A DNA stretch of 64,000 nucleotides from assembly GCF_007991655.1 (NCBI RefSeq), contig NZ_BJYT01000014.1, positions 62,001-126,000 of the forward strand, read 5' to 3'. The stretch comes from Segetibacter aerophilus (GTDB lineage Bacteria > Bacteroidota > Bacteroidia > Chitinophagales > Chitinophagaceae). The notes below the pieces were generated by a model. It was not told where the DNA came from and ran no database searches. It saw nothing but the letters and a program-made list of their open reading frames with translations. Made by a program: the position numbers and the translations under genes. Within the stretch, counting starts at the first letter, position 1; each line of letters starts with the position of its first letter. Of the stretch, positions 63,911 to 64,000 are shown piece by piece.

Positions 63911-64000
63911 GAGTGTGGACAAAATTCTATGGGCAGATACTAGTGCTGGACGATCTCGCGCGGTTGTTGATTCTATTTCGTTGGATCTAATTTTGTTTTA

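Overview
The window looks like chromosomal DNA of a Bacteroidota bacterium, probably Chitinophagaceae or a close relative. The evidence is a type IX secretion sorting domain on a PhoX-like protein, Bacteroidota-type promoters (TTTG, 19-bp spacer, TAnnTTTG; one perfect copy upstream of marR), weak Shine-Dalgarno signals, AT-rich intergenic DNA full of inverted repeats, and many small exported proteins. Species-level assignment is not possible from the sequence alone. No phage, transposase or CRISPR array was seen.

Bases 391-12860 hold a nitrate/nitrite assimilation island. cobA (siroheme precursor synthesis) is divergent from nirB, nirD, an outer-membrane beta-barrel porin, a NarK-type nitrate transporter, a nitrate reductase fused to an FAD/BFD-type electron-entry module, and a rubredoxin fused to nitrite-reductase-like half domains. 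Together these could carry nitrate across both membranes, reduce it to ammonium and make the cofactor precursor. GC-rich palindromic elements sit in frame inside two of these genes, and larger inverted repeats fill the spacers.

Bases 13048-22625 hold an S9 peptidase interrupted by one in-frame TGA, a Spy/DUF-like secreted protein, a secreted DinB protein, a GMC oxidoreductase with its gluconate-dehydrogenase-subunit-3-like partner, a small SET-domain protein and a pair of DUF2157-like membrane proteins. Bases 22917-31599 encode RecD, RecC and RecB. They are followed by an LpxD-type acyltransferase, a possible short terminated RNA in front of rluE, an unpaired korB, an AhpD-like protein and a divergent 6-phosphogluconolactonase-like protein.

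Bases 37010-41171 are a run of small exported, lipoprotein or membrane proteins, several of low complexity. Then come a metallophosphoesterase and the fused isobutyryl-CoA mutase IcmF. Bases 46931-47420, minus strand, carry the most unusual feature: two tandem tRNA-like RNAs with compensatory base changes and about 90-99 nt between anticodon arm and T arm, ending in an intrinsic terminator. An Lrp/AsnC regulator is divergent from them.

The last part has an alpha/beta hydrolase - glycosyltransferase - ABC permease run, an M14 peptidase, marR plus acyl-CoA dehydrogenase, a TonB/MORN protein, a cupin, PhoX-T9SS, a lipoprotein, KptA, a formate/nitrite transporter and MscL. A 20-bp repeat (GTACAAGAGTGCGACGCAAC and its complement) occurs about eleven times, almost always in spacers.
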